The notes under the pieces: model-generated | Database searches by the model: none | Told to the model about the DNA's origin: nothing | Seen by the model: the letters and a program-made list of their open reading frames with translations, nothing else | Program-made: the position numbers and the translations under genes | Assembly: GCA_019347915.1 (NCBI GenBank) | Contig: JAHWKL010000004.1 | Coordinates: forward strand, 1 to 48,186 | Direction: 5' to 3' | DNA from: Actinomycetota bacterium | GTDB taxonomy: Bacteria; Actinomycetota; Acidimicrobiia; Acidimicrobiales; CADCSY01 | DNA: 48,186 bases | Shown: positions 1-11,556 of the stretch, one piece after another | How the letters are laid out: each line of letters starts with the position of its first letter | Position numbering within the stretch: position 1 is the first letter of the stretch

Positions 1-784
1 GGCTTGCGTCGTCGAGGAGAAGGGCCTCGTAGAAGCGGCCGAGGTCGGCGGCGGGCCCCCTGCCGGCGCCGCCGGGCTCGACCTTGGCCCGGTGCCAGGG
101 CCGGTTGTGCACGTCCTCGACGTGGTACGGGCGCATCGACAGCTCGCCGTCCTCGACCACGGGGACCACGTGGCCCGTCCAGTGGACCGGGGCCAGGCGC
201 TCGGCCAGGCGCTCCTGGTCGGCCAGAGGGATGCCCAGCCAGGAGTCGACCATGCCCGCCGGGGCCATCACCTCGTTGTCCAGGTACGCCTGGACGGGCC
301 GGCCGTCGACCACCCGGACGATCTCGCCCAGCACCTTCCATCCCGACGTGGGGTGGTAGCCGGCACGGGTCCCGGGCTCGTACTCGGCCGGGTGGGCGGC
401 GATGCGGGCGATGGCCGCCTCCCAGGTGACGTCCTCGTCGAAGGTCTCGGCCCGGGCGAAGCCGCCCATGTGGGTGAGGACGTGGCGCAGCGTGCAGGCC
501 TGCTTGCCCGAACCCCATCCGGCCACGTAGCGGCCCACGGGGTCGTCCAGCCGCAGCTCGCCCCGCTCTACCAGTTGGAGGACCGCCACCGCGGTGAGTG
601 GCTTGGTGGACGAGTACCACATCGTGATGTGGTCGGGTCGCAGCGGCACCCCGGCCCTCGCCTCGCCCACGGCCACGTCGCACACCACCTCGCCGCCGAG
701 GCTCACGTACAGCTGGGCGCCAGGGTGCAGGCCCTCCGTTCGCTGCCGGTCGAGCAGGGCGACGACGGCGTCGATGTCCGCCAC
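1..784 (-). CDS. Serine hydrolase, beta-lactamase class C / esterase family (3' end truncated by window edge)
   Basis: Reverse-strand reading gives ADIDAVVALLDRQRTEGLHPGAQLYVSLGGEVVCDVAVGEA...ITMWYSSTKPLTAVAVLQLVERGELRLDDPVGRYV with SxxK (SSTK). GTG start directly abuts the upstream TGA. Not listed as an ORF in the track. Confidence 0.8.
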   Translation of the reverse strand, partial: MADIDAVVALLDRQRTEGLHPGAQLYVSLGGEVVCDVAVGEARAGVPLRPDHITMWYSSTKPLTAVAVLQLVERGELRLDDPVGRYVAGWGSGKQACTLRHVLTHMGGFARAETFDEDVTWEAAIARIAAHPAEYEPGTRAGYHPTSGWKVLGEIVRVVDGRPVQAYLDNEVMAPAGMVDSWLGIPLADQERLAERLAPVHWTGHVVPVVEDGELSMRPYHVEDVHNRPWHRAKVEPGGAGRGPAADLGRFYEALLLDDAS

Positions 785-1531
785 TCAGGCGCCCGGGCGG
801 CGTGGCCGCACGGCCGGGTGAGGGAGGACGGTGGTGATCACCTGGCGCTCGGCCACCGCCGCCAGCAGCCGCTGGTGGACGGGGGAGCCCACCAGGTGCT
901 CGAGCTCGGCGGCCATGCTCGACAGGACGGTCTCGCCTCCCACGAAGGCCTCGGCCTCCTCGATGCACCACCAGTGGAACTCCTGACCACCCTCGCCCCA
1001 GTCGCGCCGCTTCCACTCCCGCACGGTGGAGGTCACGTGACCGACCTCGTCGGTGCTGTCCACCCGCCGGAGCGGCACCTGCCAGCACACCTCCGGCTTC
1101 AGCTCCATGATCGTCCGGCCCCGTCGGTGGGCGGCCTGGTGCAGGGCGCAGCCGGCGCCTCCCGGGAACCCCGCCCGGTTGAGCATGATGCAGGCTCCGT
1201 CCTGGAGCCGGGTGCGCCGGCTCCCGCCAGCGGCCCGGGCGACGATGCCCTTGCGCCGGCCCACGGGAGCGAACTGCCACTCGTCGTCGCCCAGGGTGGC
1301 GGCGATCTCCTCGATCCTCGCCCGGTCGGCGTCGTCGGAGAAGTAGGCCCCGTGCGAGCAGCACCCGATCTCCAGCTCCGGGGCGGGCCCGTCGGGGGCG
1401 ATCCCCGGGCAACCCCGGCCGTAGATGCACGTCCAGCGGCTGAGCAGGAACGTCAGGTCGAACACCCAGGTCCGGTTCTCGTCGGGGTCCTCGAACGAGA
1501 CCCACTCGTGCAGGTCGTCGGGCTCGGTCAT
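785..1531 (-). CDS. Conserved hypothetical Cys-rich protein (possible metal-binding)
   Basis: 248-aa ORF with clustered Cys (CIYGRGC...GCCSHG...GAC...GAGC); overlaps the upstream HAD gene by 4 nt. Confidence 0.65.
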   Translation of the reverse strand: MTEPDDLHEWVSFEDPDENRTWVFDLTFLLSRWTCIYGRGCPGIAPDGPAPELEIGCCSHGAYFSDDADRARIEEIAATLGDDEWQFAPVGRRKGIVARAAGGSRRTRLQDGACIMLNRAGFPGGAGCALHQAAHRRGRTIMELKPEVCWQVPLRRVDSTDEVGHVTSTVREWKRRDWGEGGQEFHWWCIEEAEAFVGGETVLSSMAAELEHLVGSPVHQRLLAAVAERQVITTVLPHPAVRPRRPGA

Positions 1532-2259
1532 GCCGGTGGCCGGTGCCCGCCCCCGTCGTCGTCGTCGCCGCCGTCGCCGCTGTCGCAGAGCCGGCGCAGG
1601 GTGGCCACGTCGAGCGCACCGAAGTCGTCGACGACCAGGGCGGCGCCCTCGAGATCGTGATCCCGGGTGTAGTCGTTGACCACCACGACGCAGGCCAGGT
1701 CGGCGGCGTGGGCGGCCAGCAGCCCGTTGCGCGAGTCCTCCACCGCCAGGGCCGCCGACGGGGGGAGCCGGAGTGCCTCGAGGGCCATCACGTAGGCGGC
1801 GGGGTCAGGCTTTCGGGCCGGCGCCTCGTCTCCGGCCACGATCGTCTCGAAGCGGTCAAGACCGAAGAACCGGTCGAGCAGCGGGGCCACCCATCCGCGG
1901 GAGCCCGTGGTCGCCACCGCCAACCGCACCCCTTCGCCCTCGAGCCGGTCGAGCAGCTCGGCGGTGCCGGGACGGGGCTGCACCTTCCCCTCGGCCACCA
2001 GCTCCTGGAACAGCTCGGTCTTGCGGGCGTGGAGGCGGGGCACCAGCTCGTCGCGCTCGGCGGCGTCCATGCCCTCGTCCTCCAGGTAGGCGTGGAGCCG
2101 GCGCTGGCCTCCGGTGACCTCCAGCAGGCGGCCGTACTGCTCGACGTCCCACCGGTGGTCGAGACCGAACTCCTCGAAGGCCAGGTTGAACGCCACCCGA
2201 TGCCCGTCCCGCTCGCTGTCGGCCAGGGTGCCGTCGACGTCGAGGATCACCGCCTCCAT
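1528..2259 (-). CDS. HAD-superfamily hydrolase (CbbY/beta-phosphoglucomutase-like)
   Basis: N-terminal ILDVDGTLADSE motif, later KPDP and VEDSRNG motifs. Confidence 0.9.
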   Translation of the reverse strand: MEAVILDVDGTLADSERDGHRVAFNLAFEEFGLDHRWDVEQYGRLLEVTGGQRRLHAYLEDEGMDAAERDELVPRLHARKTELFQELVAEGKVQPRPGTAELLDRLEGEGVRLAVATTGSRGWVAPLLDRFFGLDRFETIVAGDEAPARKPDPAAYVMALEALRLPPSAALAVEDSRNGLLAAHAADLACVVVVNDYTRDHDLEGAALVVDDFGALDVATLRRLCDSGDGGDDDDGGGHRPPA

Positions 2260-2301
2260 CCCGGCGACGATAGTGCGCTTCCCACGGCCTCCGAGGTGCC
2301 C

Positions 2302-3425
<1,124 letters not shown>

Positions 3426-3429
<4 letters not shown>

Positions 3430-5744
3430 GCTCCGGTCGCCGCCGGCAGCCGCTCGTACAGGGTGGTGCGCTGCTCCAGTCGGCGGCCCAGCGGCTCGAC
3501 CCAGTGGCGGAACTCCCCCTCGGTCATGCGCTGGCCGTGGGAGGCGCCGGCGGCCCGGGAGATGTTCTCGTCCAGCAGGGTGCCGCCCAGGTCGTTGGCG
3601 CCGGCCCGCAGGGCTTGGCGGGCGCCCTCCCGCCCCATCTTCACCCACGACACCTGCACGTTGTCGATCAACCCGTGGTAGGCGATGCGGCCCACGGCGT
3701 GCATGAGCAACGCTTCCCGGAAGGTCGGCCCCCGGCGGCTCCGGCCCTGGAGGTGGATGGGCGCGGCCATGTGCACGAAGGGCAGGGGCACGAACTCGGT
3801 GAACCCGCCGGTCTCCTCCTGCAGGGCGCGGGTCCGCAACAAGTGGCGGGCCCAGTGTCGGGGCCGCTCGACGGAGCCGAACATGATGGTGATGTTCGAG
3901 CGCAGCCCGATGCCGTGGGCGGTGCGGTGGGCCTCGAGCCACTGCTCGGTGTTCACCTTGTCGGGGCACAGGACGGCGCGCACGTCGTCGTCGAGGATCT
4001 CGGCGGCGGTGCCGGGCAGGCTTCGCAGCCCGGCGGCGGCCAGGCGTCGCAGGTAGTCGGCCAGCGGCTCACCCAGGCGCCGGGCGCCCTCGGTCACCTC
4101 CAGGGCGGTGAAGCCGTGGAGGTGCACGCCCGGGGTGACCTCGGAGACGGCCTGGATCACCCGCAGGTAGTACTCACCGTCGAAGTCGGGGTGGATGCCG
4201 CCCTGGAGGCAGACCTCAGTGGCGCCCTGGGCCACCGCCTCCACCGCCCGGGCCTGGATCTCGTCGATCGACAGCAGGTACGGCGCACCCCGCAGGTTCA
4301 GGGACAGGGGCCCCTTGGAGAAGGCGCAGAACCGGCACTTGAAGGTGCACACGTTGGTGTAGTTGATGTTGCGGTTGGCCACCCACGTGACCGTGTCGCC
4401 CACCGCTCGGGCCCGCAGGTCGTCGGCCACCTCGGCCACCGCCTCCACCTCCGGGCCACGGGCGGAGAAGAGGGTGACCAGCTCGTCCTCGGCCGGCTCC
4501 TGGCCGGCGGCCACACCATCGAGCACCTCGCTGACCGCCGTCCCTCCCTTCGACGTTCTTTGTCGACTGGACCCCCGCTGCGGAGGGTCATCCGACAAAG
4601 AACGAGGGGGGCGGGGCAACAGGAGGGGCGGTGGGTGCTCGGCGCCGGCGTGCCAGCGGTCGTCCCGGGCCAGGCCCTCGGCGTCACTGTGGTCGAGCAC
4701 CGCCGCTCGTAGTGACGGGTCGAGCCAGCGCTCCGGCTCGGTCACGTACTCGGGATAGGCGGTCAGCCGGGGGGCGAGGGTCAGCCCCCGCGCCTCGGTG
4801 GCCACTCGCAGTCGCTCCACGTCCGGCCAGGGCCGCTCGGGGTTGACGTGGTCGGGCGTGACCGGCGACACGCCGCCCCAGTCGTCGATACCGGCGTCGA
4901 GGAGGCGGCCGAAGTCGTCGCTCAGGTTGGGCGGCGCTTGGAGGTGGACGTCGGCCGGCAGGACCAGACGGGCGGTGGCCACGGTCCACAGCAGGTCGTC
5001 GGCCGGGCACGGTGGCGTCCCGTGCATGGCCGTGCCCGCCTTGGGCAGGAAGTTCTGGACGATCACCTCCTGCACGTGCCCGTGGCGGCGGTGGGCGGCG
5101 GCGATGGCCTCGATGGCCCGGAGACGATCGCCCCGCGACTCCCCGATGCCCACCAGCACGCCGGTGGTGAAGGGAATGGCCAGCCGTCCGGCTGCCTCCA
5201 GCGTGGCCAACCGCCGCTCCGGCGCCTTGTCCGGAGCCCCCCGGTGGGCGGGGAGATCCGGGGCCAGCGACTCCAGCATCATCCCCTGGGACGCCGAGAC
5301 GCGGCGCAGGCAGGCGAGCTCGTCGGGGAGGAGGGCGCCGGCGTTGGCATGGGGCAGCAGGCCGGTCTCCTCGACCACCAGCCGGCACATGGCGGCCAGG
5401 TAGCCCACCGTGGTCTCGTGGCCGTGCTCGGCCAGCCAGCGGCGGGCGACCGGGTAGCGCAGCTCCGGGCGTTCGCCCAGGGTGAACAGTGCCTCGTGGC
5501 ACCCCGCCGCCGCCCCGGTGCGAGCGATGGCCAGCACCTCGTCGGGGGACAGGTAGGGGGAGGCGACGTGCGCCGGGGGTTCGGCGAAGGTGCAGTAGCC
5601 GCAGCGGTCCCGGCACAGCCGCGTCAGGGGGATGAACACCTTGGGCGACCAGGTCACCCGGTGGCCGTGGGCCGCCGCTCGCACGCCGACGGCGGCGGGC
5701 AACAGCTCGTCGGAGGCCAGGGCGAGGAGCTCGGCGCCGTCCAT
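3426..5744 (-). CDS. fbiC: 7,8-didemethyl-8-hydroxy-5-deazariboflavin synthase, CofG-CofH fusion (F420 biosynthesis)
   Basis: Two radical-SAM modules: CRDRCGYC (CofG half) and CTFKCRFC (CofH half); 772 aa. Confidence 0.93.
4554..4604. repeat. Perfect 12-bp inverted repeat inside the fbiC interdomain linker
   Basis: CGTTCTTTGTCG ... CGACAAAGAACG, 27-nt loop with inner GACCC/GGGTC. Confidence 0.92.
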
Positions 5745-5813
5745 GGCGGTGACCCTACCTAGGAGGCGGGCTGATCCCGTGGCCCCGTGCCGCAGTGCGC
5801 CTCGGGTCGTCGC

Positions 5814-6782
5814 CTATCCCGGGTGGGACCTTCGGACGGCCATGGCCAGTGCCCCGTCGAACACCGGGTCCGGGCGCAGCTGGAGCAGGGCGGACGCCAG
5901 CAAACCGGCGGTCGTGGCCGGCGGGGCCCCGATCGACGATTCCCACGCCGGTCCCTCACCCTCCACCACCGAGGTGGTGACCGAGGCGGCCGCCTGCTCC
6001 ACGGTGACCTCGACGTCACCGCCGGCCAGCACGACTGAGGGGCCGGCGGTTCGGTCGCCTTCGTCGTCGATGGGGACGCCGGGGAGCCGGTCGGCGATCC
6101 AGCCGGCGAGCAGGGCGCGGTCGAGGTCCCCTCCCGTCACCGTGACCGCCGACACCTGGTCGAGCACGGGGCGCAGCTCCGGCCGGCGCAGCACCATGGC
6201 CAGGTGCCGCCGCAGTGGCAGCAGCCGGAGCCAGGCGAAGTCGGTGACCTGCACCCGCCGGCGCAGGCGGTCGAGCTGCACGATCCCGGCACGGCCGCCG
6301 GCGACGGCGCTGTCGACGATCAGGTGGTCGGTCGTCAGGAGCAGAGCATCCTCGGGGTCGGGGTGGTCCTTGCGGCACCACACCACGACGGGAAGGTCGG
6401 GCAGGGTCAGGGGCTCGACCACCGAGTCGAGGTGGGAGGTGACGTCGCCCGACAGCTCCAGGGCGACGTCGTCGATGCCCAGGCACTGGTCGCCCCGGGG
6501 CAGGAGGTGGACGCCCACCCGGGCGGCCAGGCGGTGCCCGGTGCCCGGGAGCAGGCGCAGGGCCACGACCCTGCTGGGCTGGTTCTGGCCCAGGCCGTGG
6601 ACGGTGTCGAACACCTCGTCCACCTCGGTGGCGGCGTCCCCCACCACCAGCAGGGTCAGGAACGAGGTGCGCACCGCACCCCGGTGGTCGCGACACCGCA
6701 GGTCGTCGAGGGCCTTCAGCACCGACCCCATGGAGGCGGTGTCGTCGCGCCATGTCCCCACGGTGACCATGCCGGCGCTCAC
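5814..6782 (-). CDS. opcA: Glucose-6-phosphate dehydrogenase assembly protein OpcA
   Basis: MVTVGTWRDDTASMGSVLKALDDL...VRTSFLTLLVV...; directly downstream of zwf as in actinobacteria; start inside the ORF 5814..7397 (GTG 6782 or ATG 6770). Confidence 0.85.
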   Translation of the reverse strand: MSAGMVTVGTWRDDTASMGSVLKALDDLRCRDHRGAVRTSFLTLLVVGDAATEVDEVFDTVHGLGQNQPSRVVALRLLPGTGHRLAARVGVHLLPRGDQCLGIDDVALELSGDVTSHLDSVVEPLTLPDLPVVVWCRKDHPDPEDALLLTTDHLIVDSAVAGGRAGIVQLDRLRRRVQVTDFAWLRLLPLRRHLAMVLRRPELRPVLDQVSAVTVTGGDLDRALLAGWIADRLPGVPIDDEGDRTAGPSVVLAGGDVEVTVEQAAASVTTSVVEGEGPAWESSIGAPPATTAGLLASALLQLRPDPVFDGALAMAVRRSHPG

Positions 6783-6813
6783 GGGAGGCCCCCCCACCGA
6801 TCGCCTCTCAGGG

Positions 6814-8394
6814 TCACGGTCGCCGCCAGCGCCGGCCGTCGGCCTCCAGCAGGCGATCGCCCTCCACCGGTCCCCAGGTGCCGGCTTCGTAGGGCACCGG
6901 GCGCACGGGTTCCTCGGCCCACGTCTCCAGCAGGGGTTGGACGATGCGCCACGCCTGGTGCACCTCGTCGGTCCGGATGAACAGCGTGGGGTCGCCGAGC
7001 AGAGCGTCGAGCAGGAGGCGTTCGTAGGCCTCGGCCGCCTCCTCCAGGAAGGCGGCGCCGTAGGAGAAGTCCATGGAGACGGTGCGCACGTCGAAGGCCT
7101 GGCCGGGGATCTTGGCGCCGAAGCGCAGGGTGATCCCCTCGTCGGGCTGGATGCGCAGCACCAGGGCATTGGGCCCGAGTTGTGCCGCCTGGGTGGGGGC
7201 AAAGGGAAGGTGGGGCACGCGGGAGAACTCCAGGGCCACCTCGGTGACCCGCTTGGGCAGCCGCTTGCCGGTGCGCAGGTAGAACGGGACCCCGGCCCAG
7301 CGCCAGTTGTCGACCCGCAGGCGCATGGCCACGTAGGTCTCCGTCCGGCTGTCGGGGGCGACGTCATTCTCCTCCAGGTAGCCCGGCACCTCCTCACCCC
7401 CGAGCCAGCCCCGCGCGTACTGGCCCCGCACGGTGTCGGCCAGGACCTCCTCGGGCTCGAGCACGTCGACGGCGTCGAGGGCCTTCACCTTCTCGTTGCG
7501 GATCCCCGTCGGGGACATCGACGCCGGCGGCTCCATGACGGTGAGGGCGAGCACCTGGAGGAGGTGGTTCTGCACGATGTCACGGAGGGCGCCCGCGGTC
7601 TCGTAGAAGCCGGCCCGGTCGCCGACGCCCTCGGACTCGGCCACGGTGATCTGCACCGAATCGACGTACTGGCGGCTCCACACCGGCTCGAAGATGGTGT
7701 TGGCGAAGCGCAGGGCCAGCACGTTCTGCACCGTCTCCTTCCCGAGGTAGTGGTCGATCCGGTAGATCTGGTCCTCCTCGAGCACCTCGTGCAGCTCCTG
7801 GTCGAGCCGGTGGGCGCTGGCCAGGTCCCGCCCGAAAGGCTTCTCGATGACGACGCGGCAGAACTGGCCACCCGGAGCTGGGCGGTGCAGCCCGGCGGCG
7901 CCCAGCTGGTGGACCACGGCGGAGAACACGCCCGGGGGCGTGGACAGGTAGTGGAGACGGTTGCCGGCCGTCCCGTGCTCGCGGTCGAGGTCGTCGAGCG
8001 TCTCGCCCAGGTCCTTGTAGGTGGCCAGGTCGTCGTAGCCGCCGGACACGTAGCGGAAGCCGCCCTCCAGCTGCGACCACGCCTGCTCGTCGACCCCGCC
8101 TCCCGGGCGGCGGCGAGCGGCGGCCTCCACCGCCTGGCGCATCCGGCGGCGGAAGCCCTCGTCACCCAGGTCGGTGCGGCCCACGCCGACCACCGCCGTC
8201 CCCGGCGAGAGCTGGTCCCGGGAGGCGAGTGCCTGGAGAGCGGGCATGAGCTTGCGGCTGGTGAGGTCACCGCTGGCCCCGAAGATGACCACGGCCGCCG
8301 GCGGGGCGGCCCTGTCCACACCGAGACCCTCGAACAGCGGATGGGCCAGGGCGTCGTCGACCGCACGGCCGAGCGTCCCGGTCGAGTCGCCCAT
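6814..8394 (-). CDS. zwf: Glucose-6-phosphate 1-dehydrogenase
   Basis: FGASGDLTSRKLMPAL, RIDHYLGKETVQN motifs; start overlaps the tal stop. Confidence 0.96.
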   Translation of the reverse strand: MGDSTGTLGRAVDDALAHPLFEGLGVDRAAPPAAVVIFGASGDLTSRKLMPALQALASRDQLSPGTAVVGVGRTDLGDEGFRRRMRQAVEAAARRRPGGGVDEQAWSQLEGGFRYVSGGYDDLATYKDLGETLDDLDREHGTAGNRLHYLSTPPGVFSAVVHQLGAAGLHRPAPGGQFCRVVIEKPFGRDLASAHRLDQELHEVLEEDQIYRIDHYLGKETVQNVLALRFANTIFEPVWSRQYVDSVQITVAESEGVGDRAGFYETAGALRDIVQNHLLQVLALTVMEPPASMSPTGIRNEKVKALDAVDVLEPEEVLADTVRGQYARGWLGGEEVPGYLEENDVAPDSRTETYVAMRLRVDNWRWAGVPFYLRTGKRLPKRVTEVALEFSRVPHLPFAPTQAAQLGPNALVLRIQPDEGITLRFGAKIPGQAFDVRTVSMDFSYGAAFLEEAAEAYERLLLDALLGDPTLFIRTDEVHQAWRIVQPLLETWAEEPVRPVPYEAGTWGPVEGDRLLEADGRRWRRP

Positions 8395-9509
8395 CAGTGG
8401 GCGTCCAACTCGGCGGCTTTCTCCTCCAGGGTGGCGACGGCCTCGTCGTAGGCCTTGGAGAAGGCGCTCACACCCTCTTCCTCGAGCACGCGCCCCACGT
8501 CGTCGATGTCGATGCCGACCCTCTGCAGGTCGTCGAACACCGCCTCGGCCTCGTCGAGGCCCTGTTCCAGGGTGGCGGCGACCGTGCCCTGCTCCTCGAA
8601 GGCCTCCAGCGTGGCCGACGGCATGGTGTCGACCGTGTCAGGACCGATCAGGTTGTCGACGTAGAGGGTCGGAGGGAAGTCGGGGTTCTTGGTCGACGTC
8701 GACGCCCACAGGGGCCGCTGGAGCCGTGCCCCCTTGGCCGCCAGCGCCTCCCAACGGGGCCCCGAGAAGGTCTCCCGGAAGAGGCGATAGGCCAATTTCG
8801 CCTGGGCCAGCGCAGCCCGGCCTCGGAGGGCCAGCGCCTCGGGGGAGCCGATGGCCTCCAAGCGCCGGTCGACCTCGGTGTCCACCCGGCTGATGAAGAA
8901 GGAGGCGACGCTGTGCACCCGGCACAACGACGCCGCCCCGGTGTCGGAGTCGGCCAGCTCCTCCAGGCCCGAGAGGTAGGCCTCCATGACCTCGGCGTAC
9001 CGCGGGATCCCGAAGATCAGGGTGACGTTGATCGACGCGCCTTCGGCGATCATCGTGTGCACCGCGGGGACGCCCTCGGCGGTGCCGGGGATCTTCACCA
9101 GCAGGTTGGGGCGGGACAGGTCGGTGTGGAAGCGGCGGGCAGCCTCGATGCTGGCCGAGGTGTGGCGGGCCAGATCGGGCGCCAGCTCCAGGGACACGAA
9201 CCCGTCGTTGCCGTCGCTCTCGTCGTACAGGGGGCGCAGGGCGTCGAGCGCATCGGCGATGTCGGTCTTGACCATGGCCCAGTAGGCGCGGGGAGCCGAG
9301 CAGCCGTCGGCCACCAGCCGGGCGAACTGGTCGTCGTAGTGCGAGCCCCCGGCCATGGCCTTCTGAAAGATGGACGGGTTCGACGTCACCCCCCGGACGC
9401 CCCGGTCGAGCAGACGGTCGAGGGTGCCGTCCACCAGCCAGTCTCGCCGCAGGTCGTCGACCCACGGGCTCTGGCCCTGCTGGGCGTACAGGTCGTGGAG
9501 CTTGGTCAT
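8394..9509 (-). CDS. tal: Transaldolase
   Basis: GVTSNPSIFQKA, LLVKIPGTAEG motifs. Confidence 0.96.
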   Translation of the reverse strand: MTKLHDLYAQQGQSPWVDDLRRDWLVDGTLDRLLDRGVRGVTSNPSIFQKAMAGGSHYDDQFARLVADGCSAPRAYWAMVKTDIADALDALRPLYDESDGNDGFVSLELAPDLARHTSASIEAARRFHTDLSRPNLLVKIPGTAEGVPAVHTMIAEGASINVTLIFGIPRYAEVMEAYLSGLEELADSDTGAASLCRVHSVASFFISRVDTEVDRRLEAIGSPEALALRGRAALAQAKLAYRLFRETFSGPRWEALAAKGARLQRPLWASTSTKNPDFPPTLYVDNLIGPDTVDTMPSATLEAFEEQGTVAATLEQGLDEAEAVFDDLQRVGIDIDDVGRVLEEEGVSAFSKAYDEAVATLEEKAAELDAH

Positions 9510-9588
9510 GGGGAGGACTCCTCGCGCCGGGAATGCTCCTTGCTACCTATCCGAGATGAGGAGGTCGTAGACGCGCGTGGGCGGGCGC

Positions 9589-9628
9589 GAGAAGGGCCGG
9601 GGTGGTTGCCCCGGCCCCGGCCCTTCTC
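9589..9628 (-). terminator. Strong hairpin between tkt and tal (terminator-like, no U tract)
   Basis: Perfect 14-bp inverted repeat GAGAAGGGCCGGGG ... CCCCGGCCCTTCTC, just 3' of the tkt stop. Confidence 0.6.
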
Positions 9629-9645
9629 CTGTCAGATCTCCTGGG

Positions 9646-11481
9646 TCAACCGGCGACGAGCTTGCGGGCGGCGTCGGCGATGTGGCCGGCGTCGATGCCG
9701 GCGGCGGCCAGCAGCTCGGCGGGCTTGCCCGACGTGGGCATGTCGCGGACGGCCAGCTTGACGATCCGGGGGTGATCGTCGACGTCGGCGAACACCTCCA
9801 GCACGGCGTCACCCAGGCCGCCCTCGGGCCAGTGGTCCTCCACCGTGATCACCCGCCCGCCGGCGGCCTTGGCCGCTGCCCGCAGGCCGGCGGCGTCGAT
9901 GGGCTTGACCGAGTAGCAGTCGACCACCCGGGCCTCGATGCCCTCTCCAGCCAGCGTCTCGGCGGCCTCGAGCGCCTCGTGCAGCGTGATGCCGGCGCCC
10001 ACGATGGCCACCTGGTCGTCGTCCGACTGGCGGACGACACGGCTGCCGCCGATCTCGAACTCCTCGTCGGGGCCGTAGAGGACCGGCGTGGCCGCCCGGG
10101 TCGTGCGCATGTAGGAGATGCCGGAGACATCGGCCATGTGGCGGACGAGCTGGGCGGTCTGGTTGGCGTCGGACGGGTAGAGGACCGTGCTCCCGAACAC
10201 GGCCCGCAAGGACGCCAGGTCCTCGAGCCCCATCTGTGAGGGCCCGTCCTCACCGATGGACACGCCGGCGTGGGAGCCGACGAGTGAGAAGCTGGCCTGG
10301 CTGACGGCCGCCATGCGCACGAAGTCGTAGGCCCGGGTGAGGAAGGCGGCGAAGGTGGAGGCGAAGGGCACCCAGCCCCGCACCTGCATGCCGATGGCCG
10401 CCGCCACCATCTGCTGCTCGGCGATGTACATCTCGAAGAAGCGCTCGGGATGAGCCTTCTTGAAGATCTCGGCGTGGGTCGAGTTCGACACCTCACCGTC
10501 GAGTGCCACCACGTCACCGCGCGCCGAGCCCAACGCCGCCAGGGCCTCGCCGTAGGCCTTGCGGGTGGCCATCTCGCTGCCGACCTCGTAGCGGGGCAGC
10601 TCGAGTGCTCCGCTCTCGAAGGTGTGCGGCGAGCCGGAGGGGGGCCCGGGGACCGAGACCCGGATGTCGCGCAGGCCGCCCAGCTCCTCGATGGCGTCCT
10701 CGGTGTCGGCCAGTGCCTTGCCGTGGGCGTCGTCCTCGTCCTCGACCGCGTCCACGCCCTTGCCCTTGAGCGTGCGGGCCACGATCACCGTGGGCCGGTC
10801 AGTCGTCGCCACCGCCTCGGCGTAGGCGGCGTCGATGGCCGCCACGTCGTGACCGTCGATCGGGATGGCGTGCCAGCCGGAGGCCCGGGCCCGGTTCACG
10901 TAACTGTCGAGGTCCCAGCCGTGCATGGTCTCGCCCCGCTGGCCGAGGCGGTTGACGTCGATGATGGCGGTGAGGTTGTCGAGGCCGGCGTGGGCGCCAT
11001 GCTCGAACGCCTCCCACATGGACCCCTCGGCCATCTCGCTGTCGCCGCACAGGACCCACACCCGGTAGGGGAGACGGTCGAGGCTCTTGGCCGCCAGGGC
11101 GATCCCCACGCCGATGGGCAGACCCTGGCCGAGGGAGCCGGTGGCCACGTCGACCCAGGGCAGGATCGGTGTCGGGTGGCCCTCGTAGCGGCTGCCGAAG
11201 CTCCGGAAGCTGAGCAGCTCCTCGTCGCTGGTCACGCCCACCGCCTTGTACACGGAGTACAGCAGCGGGGAGGCGTGGCCCTTGGAGAACACGAGGTGGT
11301 CGTTGTTGGGGTTCGTCGGCTCGTCGAAGTCGTAGTGGAGGTACTTGCTGATCAGTACGGCCAGCAGGTCGGCAGCCGACATCGACGATGTCGGGTGGCC
11401 GGAGCTCGGTCCGGCTGCTGCCCGCACCGAGTCCACCCGGAGCTGCTGAGCGAGCTCTTCCCACTGCTGCTGGTCGGTCAT
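9646..11481 (-). CDS. tkt: Transketolase (short, animal-type)
   Basis: [44 protein letters not shown]-like, [10 protein letters not shown]; 611 aa. Confidence 0.94.
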   Translation of the reverse strand: MTDQQQWEELAQQLRVDSVRAAAGPSSGHPTSSMSAADLLAVLISKYLHYDFDEPTNPNNDHLVFSKGHASPLLYSVYKAVGVTSDEELLSFRSFGSRYEGHPTPILPWVDVATGSLGQGLPIGVGIALAAKSLDRLPYRVWVLCGDSEMAEGSMWEAFEHGAHAGLDNLTAIIDVNRLGQRGETMHGWDLDSYVNRARASGWHAIPIDGHDVAAIDAAYAEAVATTDRPTVIVARTLKGKGVDAVEDEDDAHGKALADTEDAIEELGGLRDIRVSVPGPPSGSPHTFESGALELPRYEVGSEMATRKAYGEALAALGSARGDVVALDGEVSNSTHAEIFKKAHPERFFEMYIAEQQMVAAAIGMQVRGWVPFASTFAAFLTRAYDFVRMAAVSQASFSLVGSHAGVSIGEDGPSQMGLEDLASLRAVFGSTVLYPSDANQTAQLVRHMADVSGISYMRTTRAATPVLYGPDEEFEIGGSRVVRQSDDDQVAIVGAGITLHEALEAAETLAGEGIEARVVDCYSVKPIDAAGLRAAAKAAGGRVITVEDHWPEGGLGDAVLEVFADVDDHPRIVKLAVRDMPTSGKPAELLAAAGIDAGHIADAARKLVAG

Positions 11482-11556
11482 CTGGCATCCCCCGTTGCGC
11501 CGGTCGCGTCGATGGTGCTCACCCTACCCGCCGTCCGGGGAGGGACGCCTACCTGC

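Noticed and set aside
92-1660. 522-aa plus-strand ORF
   Set aside because: Antisense to the serine hydrolase and Cys-rich gene, both of which carry recognisable motifs on the minus strand.
5632-8451. 939-aa plus-strand ORF
   Set aside because: Shadow ORF antisense to opcA and zwf; low-complexity R/S/G composition and no motifs.
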